Shown here: positions 35,888 through 45,003 of the stretch, in pieces | Layout: every line of letters begins with the position of its first letter | Position numbering within the stretch: position 1 is the first letter of the stretch | Position numbers and translations under genes: made by a program | Notes under the pieces: model-generated | Seen by the model: the letters and a program-made list of their open reading frames with translations, nothing else | Told to the model about the DNA's origin: nothing | Databases searched by the model: none | Source: JADJXV01 sp964527785 | Lineage (GTDB): Bacteria; Bacteroidota; Ignavibacteria; Kapaibacteriales; UBA961 | Assembly: GCA_964527785.1 (NCBI GenBank) | Contig: CAZGNO010000006.1 | Span: forward strand, 10,865 to 74,864 | Length of the DNA: 64,000 nt | Direction of reading: 5' to 3'

Positions 35888-37333
35888 TTAATGATGATCG
35901 TGATGTTTTGGCTGCGAACCCGGAAGAACACTCTTTACCTCCGCAATAGCAATCATCGGGACAAATTTTGCGAAAATTAAAAAGAGCGTAAAGAAAATCC
36001 CGATTGTACCGGTAAAGATTGATATTTCTACCCATGTCGGAGAGTAGTATCCCCAACTTGCAGGTAAATAATCGTGATGCAACGATGTAGATATAATCGT
36101 AAATCGTTCAAACCACATCCCGATATTTACAAAAATTGACATTATAAACATAACAGGAACATTACGGCGCATTTTCTTGAACCAATAAATCTGCGGAGAG
36201 ATAACATTACAGCTAACCATTATCCAATAAGCCCATGCATAATCACCCGTTGCTCTATTTATAAACACTGAGCTTTCGTATGGATTACCGCTATACCACG
36301 ATATGAAAAACTCCATTGCATAGGCATATCCCACCATCATCCCGGTTGCAAGAATGATTTTATTCATGTTGTCAAGATGTTTGAGAGTAATAAAACTCTT
36401 CAAATCAACAACTTCACGAGCAATAATAAGCAAGGTCATCACCATCGCAAAACCGGAGAAAATAGCACCGGCAACAAAGTATGGAGGAAATATCGTTGTA
36501 TGCCATCCCGGAAGTACCGACGTTGCAAAGTCCATCGAAACGACAGTGTGAACAGATAACACAAGTGGTGTTGAGATACCTGCCAAAATCATATACGCAA
36601 CTTCGTATGTATGCCAGTGGCGCATTGAACCTGTCCACCCCAAACTGAAAGTAGTGTATAATTTACTTGCCAGTTTACTTTTTACATAATTGCGCATTGT
36701 CGCTAAATCCGGTACGAGACCGATATACCAAAAGAGCAACGATACTGTTCCATAGGTAGAAACAGCAAATACGTCCCATACCAAAGGTGAACGGAAATTC
36801 ACCCACATTTGCATTTGATTCGGATATGGAGTAAGCCAGTAGAACGCTACCCACGGACGACCTGTATGTAAAAGAGGAAATATCAATGCGCACAATACGG
36901 CAAAGAGGGTCATTGCCTCTGCCGAGCGGTTAATTGCAGTACGCCATTTCTGTCTGAATAAAAATAAGATAGCCGAAATCAGAGTTCCTGCATGACCAAT
37001 ACCAATCCAAAAAACGAAGTTAGTAATATCCCAGCCCCATCCAACAGGATTATTTAATCCCCACACTCCAATACCAGTCATAATCGTATACCCCATCGCA
37101 AATATTCCCCACGCAGCCATAGAAGCAAACACGAAGAGAGTGATGAGGAACTTAAGATTCGGAGTTAATGTTGGAATGCTTGCAATTTTCTCTGTAATAT
37201 CGTGCAAAGACGGATTACCAAGAATTAAGGGTTCACGGAACACCTCCTCATGTGCCGATGACATGAGTGAATTCGTTGGGGAATGCCCGTTTTGATGCGA
37301 TTTGGTTTCGGTCACTGTATCGTTAACGTTCAT
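35888..37333 (-). CDS. actC: Alternative complex III, quinone-binding NrfD-like subunit ActC
   Basis: The 481-residue NrfD/PsrC-like protein has about ten transmembrane helices, with recognisable pieces such as NPVGWGWDITNFVFWIGIGHAG and RPWVAFYWLTPYPNQM. ActC binds quinol near the Fe-S subunit ActB. The C terminus is His-rich (PKHHDHH). It lies 46 bases after actB on the same strand. Confidence 0.94.
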   Translation of the reverse strand: MNVNDTVTETKSHQNGHSPTNSLMSSAHEEVFREPLILGNPSLHDITEKIASIPTLTPNLKFLITLFVFASMAAWGIFAMGYTIMTGIGVWGLNNPVGWGWDITNFVFWIGIGHAGTLISAILFLFRQKWRTAINRSAEAMTLFAVLCALIFPLLHTGRPWVAFYWLTPYPNQMQMWVNFRSPLVWDVFAVSTYGTVSLLFWYIGLVPDLATMRNYVKSKLASKLYTTFSLGWTGSMRHWHTYEVAYMILAGISTPLVLSVHTVVSMDFATSVLPGWHTTIFPPYFVAGAIFSGFAMVMTLLIIAREVVDLKSFITLKHLDNMNKIILATGMMVGYAYAMEFFISWYSGNPYESSVFINRATGDYAWAYWIMVSCNVISPQIYWFKKMRRNVPVMFIMSIFVNIGMWFERFTIISTSLHHDYLPASWGYYSPTWVEISIFTGTIGIFFTLFLIFAKFVPMIAIAEVKSVLPGSQPKHHDHH

Positions 37334-37379
37334 GTCTTTTTCCTAAAGTTTGATACCAAACTATGCCTATAATTTGAAA

Positions 37380-40361
37380 TTATGCTTTTTCTGCTTTATT
37401 GCGGACTTTGCCGTGATACGTAATCGAAGGACGAACATTAAGTTCTTCCAATACTCTAAATTTTCTGTCTTCTGTATTTTTGGAAATAGAGACGCGACTT
37501 GTTTTGTCATTCATATCCCCAAATATAATTGCTCCTGCGGGACACGCTTGCTGACAAGCTGTAATGATTTCACCGTCTGCAACTCTAGACCGTCCGTGAT
37601 CTTTTGCGTGGAACTTTCCTTCGTTGATACGCTGCACACAGAATGTACATTTCTCCATGATACCGCGCATTCTAACCGTAACCTCGGGGTTAAACACAAA
37701 ATCAAGTGGAGATTTATCGCTTTTGTGCCAATTGAGAAAGTTAAACCTACGAACTTTGTAAGGACAGTTATTCAAACAGTATCTTGTTCCTACACAACGG
37801 TTGTATGTCATTTCATTCAAACCTTCGGGGCTGTGTGTTGTTGCAGCAACCGGGCAAACATTTTCACAAGGAGCATTCTCGCAATGCTGGCAAAGCATTG
37901 GTTGGAACAGTGTTTCAACATTGCCCTCTTTGTCGGTTGAATAATACCTGTCAAGGCGAATCCAGTGCATTTCCCGACCCTTGATTACCTGATCTTTACC
38001 GACTGCCGGTATATTGTTCTCTACCTGACAAGCAGTAGTACAAGCACCACATCCCACACAAGCCGATGTATCAATCGTCATTCCCCAACGATGTCCTTTG
38101 TATTGATAACCATCAACAATACTTAAATCATATGGAATCAACGGGTGCTCTTCCTCATGCTTACCGGAAGCAAATTCTGCCAGTGTAATATCACGGACTA
38201 TATCTCTGCCGTCAATTGAGTTATGTCCTTGAGTTGTTGCTATTGTTTCATTCTTTCCAGTTTTCTCAACAGTAACAGAAACATAACCAAGCGACTCACC
38301 AGAACCTAATAATTTATATACATTTGCACCGATTTCTTTAAGAACGCTTCCACCCATTGTACGACCATACCCGGTTGTTACCGAAACAACACCGTCAGCC
38401 ATTCCGTCTTGTATAAATGTTGGAAGTTCTACAGAACCATTTGCTGTTGAAATACGCAGAACATCACCTTGTTTTGCTCCCCACTCACCCGCTGTTTTTG
38501 CACTGACAGCAGCAACATTACCCCACGTTACCTTAGTAATCGGGTCGGGCAATTCTTGCATCCATCCGTTATTTGCCATATCACCATTATTAAGCGTAAG
38601 CGAAAGGGCTACATGGCATATCGTTTTACCGGAAGTAGTTTTGCTTGTTTTTGACACCCACTCTGCTGCTCCTGCTTGATTTACATTCATACTACCGGCT
38701 GGAAGTACCGAATTGTTTTTTACAATACCTTCTTGAAGCGAATTTTCCCATTCTTTTTGTGAAGGAAGAGCAGTTTGAAGGCGAGCGCGCAGAAAATCGA
38801 AATATGTAGCAGTAGTTGTAAAGAGTTCAGGTGATAATGCTTTGCCAAGTTGAATAAGCGCATCTTGAATTGAAATAGATGATTCATTCAGTGGGGCAAT
38901 CATCGGCTGTTGAATTGAATATGTACCATCGAAACTAACTGCATCACCCCATGATTCAAGATAATGAGTAGTTGGAATATTCACCGAGCAGATTGAGCTC
39001 GTTTCGTCCTCGTATTGTGAGAGTGTAATTCTTTTGGGAACACTGCTTACAAGCGCTTTCATGTCACGGTCACCGGAATATTCTGTGTTTGTATCTACAA
39101 AAATTAACACACCAACAGATTTGGTTTTCAATTCTGAACGTAAAGCATCAATTGCCGGTGCTTTTCGTCCGCTATTTGGTAAAACATAAGCAGTATCTAG
39201 TATTTTTCCTGTCCCTACAGAACCGAGAGTAAGATTAATACTCAAAGCAAGTGCATTTGCTGTAGCAGATAAGTGACTTCCTGCAACTACAATTCCTTTA
39301 TCCCCTGCTTTAATTAGCTCATTGGAAATTTTACCAGCGGAAGGGTGATTGGCAGTAGACACGGCAGATGCGGCACTTGCACCGATGGCTGCACTACCTT
39401 TGGAGGCAACTACATCCTTTAATACTGAAGCAAGAAGCTGTTCATACTCAGAAGGCATGGCAACAATTCTACAATCTGAATTTGCACCGGTAAGCGACAT
39501 CATCGCTTCAACTGCGATGAGCATATTCATTGTTGGATTTTTCTTCGAAGGTTTGCGCTTTGTAGAGAAATTACGAATATGATAAACAGAGTTTTTATCA
39601 GTTCCTAAGAGGTCAGCATCAACAGAAACTATTACATCTGCTTTTGAAAGGTCAGGTACTATTTCACCGTCAATTCCAAGAATCGCATTATTTGCAGCAG
39701 CAGTTCCATCTGCAATTGTCGAAGGAACTGTTACAAATTTAAGTGAAGGAATTTTAAGTTCAATCTCAGCCATAAGGGCTGAATACGAAGGAGAACAGTG
39801 TTCATCAATCAATACTTTTACTGATTTTCCATCAGCAATTGCAGACTTGATTGCATCAGCTGTATTTGCAATGGCATTAGCAACTGAAGAATCACCCCCA
39901 TGTAATCTTGGACGGCGCAATACTCTATCCGGATCATAGAGAGAGAGGAGCGTAGCTTGGGTTCGTGATGATGATACGCCCATTGAAATTGGATGACGAT
40001 CATTACCATCCAGCTTAACCGGACGACCTTCAGCAGATTTTACAAGTAAGCCATACGCTGCATTTCGGTTCTGGTAAACAGTAGTATAATAGTTAGGAAT
40101 ACCGGGAGTTCTGTATTCAACTGCTTTAACTGTAGGAACTAATTTATGATCAGGACGACGACAAGCAGCTGCGCCTACTGCCATAGTAGCAGAGAGCAAA
40201 GCCATAAAAGTACGACGACTGACCGACGAATCAAATACCGGCGGCTTATCATAATCAGTAGAAAATTCTTGATTCCCGTTTTGCAATTTGTTCGGTGAAA
40301 GCAGAAAATCCTCCGAACTTTTCCAAAAGTGTTTTTTACCTGAAAATGTAGAATTTGACAT
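37380..40361 (-). CDS. actB: Alternative complex III, iron-sulfur subunit ActB (fused molybdopterin-like and Fe-S domains)
   Basis: The 993-residue protein has a twin-arginine motif (SRRTFMALL, Arg49-Arg50) in a late export signal. A long molybdopterin-oxidoreductase-like domain with no cofactor signature follows to about residue 740, then a ferredoxin-like part holding four cluster motifs: CVGCGACTTAC (about 767), CQHCENAPCENVCP, RYCLNNCPYKVRRFNF and CTFCVQR...CQQACP. This gives sites for three 4Fe-4S and one 3Fe-4S clusters, as in known ActB. It is exported folded and carries electrons between the quinol site and the haem subunits. Confidence 0.95.
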   Translation of the reverse strand: MSNSTFSGKKHFWKSSEDFLLSPNKLQNGNQEFSTDYDKPPVFDSSVSRRTFMALLSATMAVGAAACRRPDHKLVPTVKAVEYRTPGIPNYYTTVYQNRNAAYGLLVKSAEGRPVKLDGNDRHPISMGVSSSRTQATLLSLYDPDRVLRRPRLHGGDSSVANAIANTADAIKSAIADGKSVKVLIDEHCSPSYSALMAEIELKIPSLKFVTVPSTIADGTAAANNAILGIDGEIVPDLSKADVIVSVDADLLGTDKNSVYHIRNFSTKRKPSKKNPTMNMLIAVEAMMSLTGANSDCRIVAMPSEYEQLLASVLKDVVASKGSAAIGASAASAVSTANHPSAGKISNELIKAGDKGIVVAGSHLSATANALALSINLTLGSVGTGKILDTAYVLPNSGRKAPAIDALRSELKTKSVGVLIFVDTNTEYSGDRDMKALVSSVPKRITLSQYEDETSSICSVNIPTTHYLESWGDAVSFDGTYSIQQPMIAPLNESSISIQDALIQLGKALSPELFTTTATYFDFLRARLQTALPSQKEWENSLQEGIVKNNSVLPAGSMNVNQAGAAEWVSKTSKTTSGKTICHVALSLTLNNGDMANNGWMQELPDPITKVTWGNVAAVSAKTAGEWGAKQGDVLRISTANGSVELPTFIQDGMADGVVSVTTGYGRTMGGSVLKEIGANVYKLLGSGESLGYVSVTVEKTGKNETIATTQGHNSIDGRDIVRDITLAEFASGKHEEEHPLIPYDLSIVDGYQYKGHRWGMTIDTSACVGCGACTTACQVENNIPAVGKDQVIKGREMHWIRLDRYYSTDKEGNVETLFQPMLCQHCENAPCENVCPVAATTHSPEGLNEMTYNRCVGTRYCLNNCPYKVRRFNFLNWHKSDKSPLDFVFNPEVTVRMRGIMEKCTFCVQRINEGKFHAKDHGRSRVADGEIITACQQACPAGAIIFGDMNDKTSRVSISKNTEDRKFRVLEELNVRPSITYHGKVRNKAEKA

Positions 40362-40410
40362 TCTTGTATCTCGTTAAAGTTAGACGTTTTTTAGTCGTAT
40401 TGTTATGAAA

Positions 40411-41136
40411 TTAATGATGACAAGTCGAACAGTTTTCCGGACCAAATCCGGGATGCTTTGGAGTTGGGATTCCGTCAATTTCTTGCTTTGGAACTTCACT
40501 CATAAAGCCACCGAACTGAGGATGTGTCATTGGCTCAACTTTAGCTAAAACAGCTTTTGCATTCGGGTCGTAAGCAGTTGCCTTTACACCTGTAAAAATC
40601 CCTGATATCGGGCGAGCCGGTATAATATGTGCCTCAGGATTACGATGACAATCCAAACAGAATCCCATGTTCATCGGCTTGGCTTGAGAAACTACACCCA
40701 TTTTTTCAATTTCGCCGTGGCAAGAGGCACAATCTATCTGGGAGCGAATATGTCTGCTGTGGTCAAAATGAACATAATCAGGCAAGGCATGAATTCGTTT
40801 CCATTCGATCGGAGTATTATTTTCGTAGCTGTCACGAACCATTTTGAGTCGCGGACTTTCAGTTTTGATAGCTATATGGCAATTCATACATGTACTCGTA
40901 GATGGAACAGGCGAATGCGCAGATTTCTCTACCGATGTATGACAATACATACACTTTACACCCATATCTCCCGCATGGAGCTTGTGTGAAAAAGGAACGG
41001 GTTGATTAGGGCGATAGCCAACATCCGTAACCCGATTATGAAGACCAAAATAGCCAATCAAGAAACCGATTCCTCCAAGTGTAAGAACCAAGAGAGAGAT
41101 TTGCTTGATTTTTTTGTCTATTTCTTGAGAAAACAT
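40411..41136 (-). CDS. actA: Alternative complex III, pentahaem cytochrome c subunit ActA
   Basis: One N-terminal membrane helix (about 14-31) is followed by five CxxCH haem sites: CMYCH, CMNCH, CASCH, CLDCH and CSTCHH, the last at the very C terminus. The 241-residue length and haem count match ActA. It opens the act gene run, 49 bases before actB. Confidence 0.95.
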   Translation of the reverse strand: MFSQEIDKKIKQISLLVLTLGGIGFLIGYFGLHNRVTDVGYRPNQPVPFSHKLHAGDMGVKCMYCHTSVEKSAHSPVPSTSTCMNCHIAIKTESPRLKMVRDSYENNTPIEWKRIHALPDYVHFDHSRHIRSQIDCASCHGEIEKMGVVSQAKPMNMGFCLDCHRNPEAHIIPARPISGIFTGVKATAYDPNAKAVLAKVEPMTHPQFGGFMSEVPKQEIDGIPTPKHPGFGPENCSTCHH

Positions 41137-41172
41137 AGATGAACCTTAGATATGGAAAGTAAGAGACAAAAA

Positions 41173-41427
41173 TTAAGAGTCAAAATAATGTGAAGAAGCA
41201 TTTTTCTTCTTCATTGAAAAATAAATTTTCGTTGAAAAACCTACGAGAACACTCATAAACATAACTAACATAAAAATAACACTTAACGAAAAACCTTCGC
41301 CAAGGTTAGCTTCAACAGAACCTTTATCAAAAGCGTCCTTGCAATTTGGGCAAGCAACCATAGTATTATTTACGAAACAAATAATACTCAAAGCAAAAAC
41401 AAGTAAAAGAACTATTTTATTTTTCAT
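41173..41427 (-). CDS. Small CPNC-motif membrane protein in the oxidase operon
   Basis: I do not recognise a named family. The 84-residue product has a cleavable-looking signal (about 4-23), then ACPNCKDAFDKG, a second hydrophobic helix (about 47-68) and a Lys-rich tail. The CxxC should face the periplasm and lies between the SCO copper chaperone gene (13 bases upstream) and actA (36 bases downstream). A role in metal or disulfide handling during assembly is an inference from motif and position only. Confidence 0.75.
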   Translation of the reverse strand: MKNKIVLLLVFALSIICFVNNTMVACPNCKDAFDKGSVEANLGEGFSLSVIFMLVMFMSVLVGFSTKIYFSMKKKNASSHYFDS

Positions 41428-41440
41428 ACTCGTTTATAAA

Positions 41441-42055
41441 TTAGTTATTTGATTTTAGCATTTGCTTTAATGCTATCCGTAATTTATCAACTTCTTGTGT
41501 ATCAAGTCCGTCATAGTATCCGCGAATTTGACCTTCTTCATCTATCAATACTACTCGTTTGCTATGATCTAACGGAGCGTTTAATGAAGCTATCCTAAAA
41601 CCTTCCAACGATAAATTTTTCACAGTATCAATCGGCATTCTTAAAAATGCCCACTTGTTCGGTTTAGCACCGTACCGTTCAGCATACTTTTTCAGCACGT
41701 CCGGCGTGTCATTTTCAGGATCAACAGTAATTGATACAAATCTAATATTCGAATATTCCTTAAATTCACCATATAATGCACTGAGTTGTGAATTGAGTTT
41801 TGGACAAATATCACCGCAACTTGTAAACATAAAACTTGCCAGCCAAACTTTTCCCTTCAAACTTTCAGAACTGAATGTTGTCCCGTCAAAATTCACTCCC
41901 GTAAAATTCGGAGCAGGTTTTACTTTTGGTAAATCTATTGTCTGTTTTACCTGCTGTTGATATGAATTTTCTTCCTGTTTAGAACAACTATTTAATGCTG
42001 ATACAATTACCAGTAACCAGAGATTGAGTAGCAAACATTTATTAAAATTTTTCAT
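41441..42055 (-). CDS. SCO1/SenC copper chaperone
   Basis: SCO proteins deliver copper to the CuA site of oxidase subunit II. The 204-residue thioredoxin-fold protein has a signal with a possible lipobox (SALNSC, Cys about 24), the copper-binding CGDIC in MFTSCGDICPK, and the third ligand His in LDHSKRVVLIDEEG. It stands between subunit IV and the CPNC protein in the oxidase operon. Confidence 0.94.
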   Translation of the reverse strand: MKNFNKCLLLNLWLLVIVSALNSCSKQEENSYQQQVKQTIDLPKVKPAPNFTGVNFDGTTFSSESLKGKVWLASFMFTSCGDICPKLNSQLSALYGEFKEYSNIRFVSITVDPENDTPDVLKKYAERYGAKPNKWAFLRMPIDTVKNLSLEGFRIASLNAPLDHSKRVVLIDEEGQIRGYYDGLDTQEVDKLRIALKQMLKSNN

Positions 42056-42074
42056 TTGTATTCAAGCTAATCAC

Positions 42075-42383
42075 TTACGGTCCAAGAACATTAAGTGCAA
42101 ATGCAAGCACACTAAAAAGAAATAAGGGGATAAATATAAAAGCACGTAAAAACTTATTATCGAATTTTATGTGCATGAATATATAAATAACCATTATTGC
42201 CTTTGCAAACGCAATAATCAAACCTACAGTAATGTGAAGGGCTGTCCCCATTGATTCCAAACTTTTTGGAACCCAATCCATAGCAGCAAAAACTGTCAAA
42301 GCCGTAAAAATAAAGAGCCAAGTAAATACCTTGATGTACTGCTTAATCATCACTTCGTCTGATGGATGGTCATGATGTTCCAT
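42075..42383 (-). CDS. Cytochrome c oxidase subunit IV (prokaryotic type)
   Basis: A 102-residue protein with three hydrophobic helices and a His-rich start (MEHHDHPSDE). The IKQYIKVFTWLFIFTALTVFAA opening (key YIKVFTWLFIFTALTV) and AIMVIYIFMHIKFDNK fit the small subunit IV of bacterial aa3/caa3 oxidases. It lies 21 bases after coxC and 19 before the SCO gene. The subunit is not catalytic. Confidence 0.9.
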   Translation of the reverse strand: MEHHDHPSDEVMIKQYIKVFTWLFIFTALTVFAAMDWVPKSLESMGTALHITVGLIIAFAKAIMVIYIFMHIKFDNKFLRAFIFIPLFLFSVLAFALNVLGP

Positions 42384-42404
42384 AACAAATTCTTTCGTTA
42401 ATAT

Positions 42405-43025
42405 TTAATGATGCGATGGAAAAATAAGATACAAAATCGGGAATAGAAATATCCATACTAAATCCACAAAGTGCCAGTACAAACCAAGTGTTTCAACCTT
42501 TACCGGCTTGTTGTACCCTTCTTTTGTAAATGATTTTGAAAGCATGAATATCATCGGAATTAATCCGAATATCACGTGCAATGCGTGAAATCCTGTCATC
42601 GTGAAGTAGAATGCAAAAAATACATTCGACCAAGGAAATATACCGTGTGGGAATATTGGATCTACGTGATAAAATTTCGAAGAGTATTCAATTGTTTTTA
42701 CAATAAGAAAGATAAATCCACAAACAATTGTAAGCCCTAAAAACAATTGGAAATTCTTTTTATTCCCTCGCTGCAGATTCAAAATTGAAAGCGCCATAGT
42801 GAGCGAACTGCCAATAAGTACTGCAGTATTTAGAAGTGCAAGCCATTTGTTCAATTCTGCTGCCGAGTGAGCGAACATTTCAATATTTGAATTACGCAAC
42901 ACAATAAATGCACCAAAAAAACCACTAAAAAACATGATTTCTGATGCAAGAAATATCCACATTGCCAATTTTCCATGCGGTACACCACTAACCGGCTCAT
43001 GCGCTAAAGAAAGACCTGCTGACAT
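42405..43025 (-). CDS. coxC: Cytochrome c oxidase subunit III
   Basis: The 206-residue protein has five hydrophobic helices, as in the short bacterial subunit III. Family pieces include KLAMWIFLASEIMFFSGFFGA and FYFTMTGFHALHVIFGLIPM, with the helix-end VETLGLYWHFVDLVWIFLFP (key WHFVDLVW). It keeps subunit I stable and may guide oxygen. It follows ctaB on the same strand. Confidence 0.95.
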   Translation of the reverse strand: MSAGLSLAHEPVSGVPHGKLAMWIFLASEIMFFSGFFGAFIVLRNSNIEMFAHSAAELNKWLALLNTAVLIGSSLTMALSILNLQRGNKKNFQLFLGLTIVCGFIFLIVKTIEYSSKFYHVDPIFPHGIFPWSNVFFAFYFTMTGFHALHVIFGLIPMIFMLSKSFTKEGYNKPVKVETLGLYWHFVDLVWIFLFPILYLIFPSHH

Positions 43026-43080
43026 ATAATTATACCCTGTATAAATCTATGAAAATATCAAAATTTGAATAGAACTATAC

Positions 43081-43968
43081 TTATATCTTATTGACAAACA
43101 TAAGTATTACCAACCCGGTAAGAAATAAATACGACGATAACAACGTTGCTCTTGCATTTTCATGGCTTCGCTCCAACCTAAATTTCAATGCAAACCCAAT
43201 AAAAATCAATCCTAATATAATTGCACCAATCACATAAACAATTCCAACAACTCCCGACTGCCATAATGCCAATGAAACCGGAAGCAAAAGCAAACAATAT
43301 ATCAAAGTCTCGGTACTAACCCTCTTTCCCGTTTCATCATTTACTGCTGCCATTGCAAAACCGCCGCGCTCATAATCTTTCTTATACATCCATGAAAGCG
43401 ACAAGAAATGTGGCAGTTGCCAGATAAACATTATTGCGAACAATACAACAGCAGGATAGTCAATTGAATTTCTATATGCTGTCCATCCTCCAAGCATCGG
43501 CAATGCTCCGGGAATCGCCCCGATAAACAATGACCACACACTTTTTCTTTTGAGTGGAGTATATAGAACTACATACGATACCCACGTGGCAACTGCAATA
43601 GCAAGAGTCAGGTAGTTTACAAAGAACAAGCAAAAAACGCCAATAATCGAGAGCACAATTCCAAATATCAATCCGCTTCGTGCCGAAATATCTCCAGAAG
43701 GCAAAGCGCGGTTCATAGTTCGTTTCATCAGTTTGTCTAGATCACGTTCAATATAGTTATTAAGAACGCAACTTCCTGCGCAAATGAGCGTAGCACCAAA
43801 GACAGTAAGAATTAACAGTAAAAGATGAGAAAGAACTCCAAAATACTCAAATGACGCATCGGGTATAGCTAAATAATAACCAGTAGTTGTGGTCAGAACC
43901 ACCATTCGGGTTATTCCCGGTTTTGTTAGATTGTAATATGCCGATATTTTTTTAAAGTTTGAGTTCAT
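43081..43968 (-). CDS. ctaB: Protohaem IX farnesyltransferase (haem O synthase)
   Basis: CtaB adds a farnesyl group to haem b, giving haem O. The 295-residue UbiA-family protein has about eight helices, the allylic diphosphate site NNYIERDLDKLMKRT and the second KKDYERGGFAMAAV-type loop. It stands directly after ctaA, so the operon supplies its own haem A for the oxidase. Gap to ctaA: 48 bases. Confidence 0.95.
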   Translation of the reverse strand: MNSNFKKISAYYNLTKPGITRMVVLTTTTGYYLAIPDASFEYFGVLSHLLLLILTVFGATLICAGSCVLNNYIERDLDKLMKRTMNRALPSGDISARSGLIFGIVLSIIGVFCLFFVNYLTLAIAVATWVSYVVLYTPLKRKSVWSLFIGAIPGALPMLGGWTAYRNSIDYPAVVLFAIMFIWQLPHFLSLSWMYKKDYERGGFAMAAVNDETGKRVSTETLIYCLLLLPVSLALWQSGVVGIVYVIGAIILGLIFIGFALKFRLERSHENARATLLSSYLFLTGLVILMFVNKI

Positions 43969-44016
43969 GCTGCCCTTGTTTGTGAGTCAAATTGACTTCA
44001 ACGAACAATTCCGTAC

Positions 44017-44991
44017 TTAAATTTGAGAACTAACAGCAAATAACTTTTCGCCTTTTACCTGCACGACCTCAAAATTTCTTGATGATAAAAAGTAAGTAAT
44101 AGCATTTGTAATTAACAGCAATGAACCAACTGCCACATGAGCTGTATTTGGAACGACATCCCGAACTGTCAGAATGATTAATGCTCCTAATGTTATTTGA
44201 ACTATTATCAAAACAGCAGAGATAATCGTAGGAGTTCTGACCAACGACATTGATTTGCCGCCTCTAAGTACTATTGTCATTTGAATTGCCGTTAGAACTG
44301 TTAGCACTAGTGCACCGACTCGATGACAGTAATGAATTACAACTTGATAATTATACAGCGAAAAATCGGGTATAATTTGTCCGTAAGCTAGCGGAAAATC
44401 AGGTATTGCCATACCGCTGTAGGTATGGCGAGTTAGGGCACCTAGAAAAATCTGAATGAATGTAAAAAAGAACGTAATGCCAAATAAATACTTTGCAAAT
44501 GCAGAAACATTAACTTTCTTAGTTTGAAGTTCAGACCATTTTTTGGATGTTGCAAGCGCAAGCCAAATTGTCATTAATAAGAATGTCTGAGCAAGCATTC
44601 CATGCGATGCCGACACCGCTGTTGGTAGTTGCATCTGCACTGTCAATCCGCCTAAAACTCCTTGCAAACATACAGCAATAAATGCTATTGAAGCAATTTT
44701 ACGGAGTATCGTTCCACCAGTTTTTTTTTCAGCAATCCACACCCAAACAAGCTCTACAATCATCAGAAAGCCGACAAATGATGCAAACAATCTGTGACCA
44801 TGTTCGTACTTGATTCCGCCTGTCCATTTACTTACAGGATACGTAAACATATTCTGACCATATGTTGTTGGCCAGTCCGGAACGGAAAGTCCTGAACCTG
44901 TACTGTGCACCAAACCGCCAAGTGCTATTAATATCAAAGTACAAGAAGCCAAAAAAATACTATAACGATGAAGACTTCTAAAGGAATACAT
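44017..44991 (-). CDS. ctaA: Haem A synthase
   Basis: CtaA oxidises haem O to haem A. The 324-residue membrane protein has eight helices and the four conserved histidines: YEHGHRLFASFVG, SHGMLAQTF, HYCHRVGALV and AHVAVGSLL. GGLVHSTGSGLSVPDWP and LTRHTYSGMAIPDFP are the paired periplasmic loops of the two halves. It starts 12 bases after coxA. Confidence 0.95.
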   Translation of the reverse strand: MYSFRSLHRYSIFLASCTLILIALGGLVHSTGSGLSVPDWPTTYGQNMFTYPVSKWTGGIKYEHGHRLFASFVGFLMIVELVWVWIAEKKTGGTILRKIASIAFIAVCLQGVLGGLTVQMQLPTAVSASHGMLAQTFLLMTIWLALATSKKWSELQTKKVNVSAFAKYLFGITFFFTFIQIFLGALTRHTYSGMAIPDFPLAYGQIIPDFSLYNYQVVIHYCHRVGALVLTVLTAIQMTIVLRGGKSMSLVRTPTIISAVLIIVQITLGALIILTVRDVVPNTAHVAVGSLLLITNAITYFLSSRNFEVVQVKGEKLFAVSSQI

Positions 44992-45003
44992 TTCAACTAA
45001 AAA

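Noticed and set aside
37350..37940. Plus-strand frame inside actB
   Set aside because: Shadow of the Cys-rich actB sequence; actB is clearly the gene.
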